8,020 nucleotides of DNA from Desulfuromonadaceae bacterium UBA5613. Lineage in GTDB: Bacteria; Desulfobacterota; Desulfuromonadia; Desulfuromonadales; UBA2197. The notes beneath the pieces were generated by a model. The model did no database searches. It had not been told where the DNA came from and worked only from the letters and a program-made list of their open reading frames with translations. The translations under genes and the position numbers were made by a program. Shown piece by piece: positions 5,946-8,020 of this stretch (its first letter is position 1; each line of letters begins with the position of its first letter). The DNA lies in contig DIKR01000048.1 in assembly GCA_002424625.1 (NCBI GenBank), positions 1-8,020 of the forward strand, given 5' to 3'.

Positions 5946-6000
5946 GATCTCGGTTCAGGGGCTGAACGTTTTGCTTACGTCGCAGAGCGACAGATTGATG
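5907..6000 (+). pseudogene. dinD-like fragment 3, ending at a REP-like unit
   Basis: Codons 5913-5969 read FDHFPDVRKMVDLGSGAER, again the DinD segment (DHF, six residues, MV, then L/I-G-S-x-A-x-R). After seven extra codons (5970-5990, which repeat Ala-Glu-Arg and hold a small GTCGC/GCGAC hairpin) the family text resumes as QID. It stops at base 6000, exactly where a GTAG-footed hairpin begins. The frame closes at TGA 6060-6062. The longest and best-preserved of the three fragments. Confidence 0.6.
5914..5947. repeat. Perfect 34-bp palindrome
   Basis: The half site TCGACCATTTTCCTGAC (5914-5930) is followed directly by its exact reverse complement (5931-5947), with no spacer. It would fold as a very stable hairpin or cruciform. 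No T-run follows on either strand, so it is not a standard intrinsic terminator. A dimeric or tetrameric repressor site is possible but unsupported. It coincides with unit 3 of the dinD-derived array. Confidence 0.9.
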
Positions 6001-6024
6001 GTAGCCGGGGAATTTATTCCCCGG
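6001..6024 (+). repeat. GTAG-footed REP-like hairpin
   Basis: GTAG (6001-6004) directly abuts CCGGGGAAT (6005-6013), TT, and ATTCCCCGG (6016-6024): a 9-bp perfect stem. The GTAG foot matches the units before larB and is the RAYT-type REP signature. It begins at the base where the third dinD-like fragment ends. Confidence 0.65.
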
Positions 6025-6047
6025 AAATGGACGCGATATATTCCCCC

Positions 6048-6065
6048 TCGTCACGTACGTGACGA
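6048..6065. repeat. Perfect 18-bp palindrome
   Basis: TCGTCACGT (6048-6056) is followed by its exact reverse complement ACGTGACGA (6057-6065). No T-run follows. It may be an operator or part of the repeat cluster; the function is unknown. Confidence 0.7.
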
Positions 6066-6086
6066 ATGAATCTCTGGAATTTCGAA

Positions 6087-6159
6087 CCGTGGGTGAATCC
6101 CACGGCTATCGTCGATCGCCCTTACAGGGCTTAAATCGCGAGCTGGAGCTCGCTCCTAC
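6087..6159 (-). repeat. REP-like hairpin cluster in the opposite orientation
   Basis: Three hairpins in a row: CCGTGGG (6087-6093) with CCCACGG (6099-6105), followed by CTAT (an ATAG foot on the minus strand); GCCCT (6118-6122) with AGGGC (6126-6130); and GCGAGCT (6138-6144) with AGCTCGC (6147-6153), followed by TC and CTAC (6156-6159, a GTAG foot on the minus strand). The first and third have the REP layout and point towards the + strand unit at 6001-6024. No protein-coding character is apparent. Confidence 0.6.
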
Positions 6160-6184
6160 GCCCCGAGATTTTAATGTTGCAATC

Positions 6185-6218
6185 GCGGACGAAGATCCGC
6201 AGAAAATAGCTATTTTCT
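6185..6218. repeat. Hairpin plus perfect 18-bp palindrome upstream of the atp promoter
   Basis: GCGGA (6185-6189) pairs with TCCGC (6196-6200), followed at once by the perfect palindrome AGAAAATAG/CTATTTTCT (6201-6218) and then a C-rich run. It may stop transcription arriving from upstream or bind a regulator of the atp genes, but it lacks a proper T-tract. Confidence 0.4.
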
Positions 6219-6263
6219 CCCCGCCCCCCTTCCATTTCCCGACAATTTGTTTACGAAACTTTC

Positions 6264-6293
6264 TTGACAATCGACAGGGGCTGTGTTAGCTAT
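6264..6293 (+). promoter_or_regulatory. Candidate sigma-70 promoter of the atp operon
   Basis: A perfect -35 box, TTGACA (6264-6269), is followed 17 bases later by TAGCTA (6287-6292), a poor -10 match. It is the best candidate in the stretch before atpF'. It would give a leader of about 70 bases. The exact start site cannot be fixed from sequence. Confidence 0.45.
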
Positions 6294-6314
6294 GCACCGC
6301 TTTAGGGCCCTGCT

Positions 6315-6331
6315 CGGAGAGTTCTTCTCCG
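6315..6331 (+). other. Hairpin in the atp leader
   Basis: CGGAGA (6315-6320) pairs with TCTCCG (6326-6331) across a 5-base loop, inside the predicted untranslated leader and about 38 bases before the atpF' start. It could affect mRNA stability; no riboswitch class is recognised. Confidence 0.35.
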
Positions 6332-6368
6332 GTTTGGTGGTACAGACTGACAGATTCGAGGTGTATCG

Positions 6369-6794
6369 GTGATCAAAGTTGATTGGACATTAGGACTACA
6401 GATCTTCAACTTCCTGCTTCTGCTCTACATCCTCAATACGGTGCTTTACCGCCCGTTGCGCGCGGTTCTGGCCAAGCGTAAAGAGACGATTGAGGGCGAT
6501 CATGGGCACGCGCGCGGTCTGCAGCAGCAGATCGACGAGAAGATGACCAGCTACCAGGAACGGTTGCAGGCAGCGCGGGTTAAAGGGAATGAAGAGCGGG
6601 CAATTCTCCGCGCTGCGGCCAGTCAAGAAGAGGCCGAGATTCTCGGCGCTGCTCGTCAGGTGGCAACAGAGAAGCTGCAGCAATTGAAGGTGCGTGTGGC
6701 GGCGGAGGCTGATTCGGCCCGGACCGCGCTGCGCACTGACGTTGATGCCATTGCGACCCAGGTTGCCTCGCGTATTCTCGGGAGGGCTCTCTAA
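6369..6794 (+). CDS. atpF': F1Fo ATP synthase subunit b' (Fo stator)
   Basis: 141 residues. Part of the peripheral stalk that holds the F1 head still against the rotating c-ring. One N-terminal membrane helix (about 8-27, GLQIFNFLLLLYILNTVLYR) is followed by RPLRAVLAKRKETIEG and a long charged, Ala/Glu/Gln-rich coiled coil to the C-terminus. There is no signal peptide, unlike the next gene, and the N-terminus opens directly into the helix, as in b' subunits. The GTG start at 6369 is chosen because GAGGTG (6358-6363) lies 5 bases upstream and the family begins here. The stop overlaps the next start (TAATG, 6792-6796). Genes for the a and c subunits do not precede it, so they must lie elsewhere, as in Geobacter-type genomes. 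Confidence 0.9.
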   Translation: MIKVDWTLGLQIFNFLLLLYILNTVLYRPLRAVLAKRKETIEGDHGHARGLQQQIDEKMTSYQERLQAARVKGNEERAILRAAASQEEAEILGAARQVATEKLQQLKVRVAAEADSARTALRTDVDAIATQVASRILGRAL

Positions 6795-7387
6795 TGGCGA
6801 ATCTGCAAGACAAAAGAATGACCCGGATAGCGGCGGCGTTGGCTCTGGTCGCGCTTTCGGCGGGCGTTGCCTGTGCTGCCGGAGGGGACGGTCACGCTGA
6901 CAGCGGCGTCGTTGCCAAGGATTTCGCCTGGCGTATTCTCGACTTTAGTTTGATGATCGGCATCCTGATCTATTTTCTCACCAAGCCGATTCGTAATGGC
7001 TTGGCCGGGCGCCGTGAAGGAATCGAAAAGGCGCTGAGCGATGCCGTGGCAGCGCGCGAAGCAGCGGAAGCCAAGTTTGCCGAATACGACAGCAAATTGA
7101 GCAAGGCTGCGGCCGAGATCGAAGAGATGAGCCTGTCCATTCGTCGTGAAGGGGAATTGGAGCGGGAGCGGATCCTCGCCAATGCCAAAGAAATGGCACA
7201 GAAGATTACCGCTGAAGCGGAAAAGACCGCCGAGAGCGAAATCCTCCGCGCTCGCACCGAACTGCGGCAGGAAGCGAGCCGTCTCGCCATTACTCTCGCC
7301 GAAGAGTTGCTGAAGAAACAGATGACAGCTGGCGACCAGGCACGTCTGGTCGATGAATATGTGTCCAAGGTAGGAGAACTCCATTGA
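6794..7387 (+). CDS. atpF: F1Fo ATP synthase subunit b (Fo stator)
   Basis: 197 residues, the partner of b' in the peripheral stalk. Membrane helix at about 49-64 (LDFSLMIGILIYFLTK), the typical KPIRNGLAGRREGIEKAL turn after it (64-81), then a long coiled coil. An extra N-terminal hydrophobic stretch (about 11-29, RIAAALALVALSAGVACAAG) preceded by Lys/Arg looks like a cleavable signal sequence or second helix; this long form is longer than the roughly 156-residue E. coli b. ATG 6794 overlaps the atpF' stop and fits coupled translation. The end overlaps atpH (TTGA, 7384-7387). Confidence 0.93.
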   Translation: MANLQDKRMTRIAAALALVALSAGVACAAGGDGHADSGVVAKDFAWRILDFSLMIGILIYFLTKPIRNGLAGRREGIEKALSDAVAAREAAEAKFAEYDSKLSKAAAEIEEMSLSIRREGELERERILANAKEMAQKITAEAEKTAESEILRARTELRQEASRLAITLAEELLKKQMTAGDQARLVDEYVSKVGELH

Positions 7388-7926
7388 GCATCAGCGCCCT
7401 CTCGCGTAGATATGCTCGCGCCCTGGTGGAAATCAGCGCCGAGCAGAAGCTGGTAGAGCAGTACGGAGATGAGCTTGCCCAGGTCAGTACGACCGTGAGC
7501 GAGAACGACATGCTGCGTCTGCTTCTGGAAAGTCCGACTTTGCCGGTGGAAAAGAAGTCGGCGATCATGGGTGATCTGGCCGAAAAGATGCAGCTTTCCA
7601 TCGGCATGCGTCATTTTATCGGTCTACTCGTCGCCAAGAACCGGATGAAATATATCGGTCTGATCGAAAGCAACTATCGGCAGTTTGCCGATGAGCTCTC
7701 CGGTCTTCTCCGCGCCAAGGTCTCCTCGGCGGCCGAACTTTCCGCCCCGGAGCTGGCGTTGATCCGGCAAGGGCTGGAGGGCAAGACCGGCAAGCGCGTC
7801 GAGCTGGCAGTGCAGGTCGATCCCGCCCTCCTCGGCGGCTTGAAGACGGAGTTTGCCGGCAAAGTTTATGATGGCAGTATTCGCACTCAACTTAAACGTA
7901 TTGAAGAAACTCTAAATAAGGGGTGA
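7384..7926 (+). CDS. atpH: F1Fo ATP synthase subunit delta
   Basis: 180 residues, the usual length for delta (OSCP family), which joins the top of the F1 head to the b/b' stalk. The N-terminal helical domain opens with SALSRRYARALVEIS (4-18). The C-terminal part has AKVSSAAELSAPELALI and VDPALLGGLKTEFAGKVYDG followed by SIRTQLKRIEETL, all typical of the family. The start is TTG 7384, supported by AGGAG (7372-7376) 7 bases upstream and by the conserved N-terminus lying directly after it. The rare start codon plus the overlap with atpF suggest translation tuned by coupling. Confidence 0.95.
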   Translation: MSISALSRRYARALVEISAEQKLVEQYGDELAQVSTTVSENDMLRLLLESPTLPVEKKSAIMGDLAEKMQLSIGMRHFIGLLVAKNRMKYIGLIESNYRQFADELSGLLRAKVSSAAELSAPELALIRQGLEGKTGKRVELAVQVDPALLGGLKTEFAGKVYDGSIRTQLKRIEETLNKG

Positions 7927-7934
7927 TCAAGTCC

Positions 7935-8020
7935 ATGGAAATCAGAGCCGAAGAAATTAGTGCAATTATCAAGCAGCAGATCGAAAACTTCGGGCGCGAA
8001 GTCGAGGTCAGCGAAACCGG
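7935..8020 (+). CDS. atpA: F1Fo ATP synthase subunit alpha, N-terminal fragment (continues past window)
   Basis: Only 28 codons are present: MEIRAEEISAIIKQQIENFG and on. This is the standard alpha N-terminus (RAEEIS-x-IIK-x-QI). ATG 7935 follows AAGGGGTGA (7918-7926) by 8 bases. Its place after delta matches the b', b, delta, alpha order. The nucleotide-binding part lies outside the window. Confidence 0.95.
   Translation, partial: MEIRAEEISAIIKQQIENFGREVEVSET

Noticed and set aside
5914..5947. 34-bp palindrome as an intrinsic terminator
   Set aside because: No T-run follows on either strand.
5940..6062. 40-codon frame starting at ATG 5940
   Set aside because: It is the tail of the third dinD-like fragment running into the REP hairpin, with no ribosome binding site.
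6059..6289. 76-codon frame in the atp upstream region
   Set aside because: The translation follows hairpin repeats and crosses the probable promoter; no family features or ribosome binding site are seen.

Overview
The window looks like a chromosomal segment of a Desulfuromonadales-type bacterium (Geobacter / Desulfuromonas / Pelobacter relatives, formerly Deltaproteobacteria). This placement is an inference. It rests on GC-rich coding sequence, an ATP synthase operon that opens with b' and b subunits without the a and c genes directly upstream, larB-larC, and GTAG-footed palindromic repeats. No rRNA or tRNA is present to confirm it.

Layout, all real genes on the + strand. (1) 1-1071: the C-terminal half of a UvrD/PcrA helicase, cut by the window edge. 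(2) 1072-1210: three GTAG-footed REP-like hairpins. (3) 1211-3135: larB and larC, translationally coupled, for the nickel-pincer nucleotide cofactor. (4) 3140-5717: an AT-richer insert (roughly 45% GC by eye, against about 60% or more in the flanks) that starts 4 bases after the larC stop. It holds a Vsr-type nicking endonuclease fused in one reading frame to a cytosine-5 DNA methyltransferase, then an overlapping gene for a protein I read as DUF4928 family, probably the restriction or effector partner. (5) 5718-6368: no intact gene. It contains three short, diverged copies of the same segment of a dinD-like gene (DNA-damage-inducible protein D), one of which forms a perfect 34-bp palindrome. 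A cluster of hairpins and REP-like units follows, and then the probable atp promoter and leader. (6) 6369-8020: atpF' (b'), atpF (b), atpH (delta) and the first codons of atpA (alpha), tightly packed.

How the parts work together: larB and larC carry out two steps of one cofactor pathway. The atp genes build the stator and catalytic head of F1Fo ATP synthase. The insert is best read as a compact restriction-modification-like defence module. The methyltransferase would mark the host DNA, the Vsr domain would start repair of T:G mismatches left when 5-methylcytosine deaminates, and the DUF4928 protein would attack unmarked DNA. The most unusual points are the one-frame Vsr-methyltransferase fusion with a strong internal Shine-Dalgarno and ATG at the domain junction, the zinc-ligand-free Vsr domain, the unorthodox active-site candidate in the partner, and the threefold dinD fragment array.
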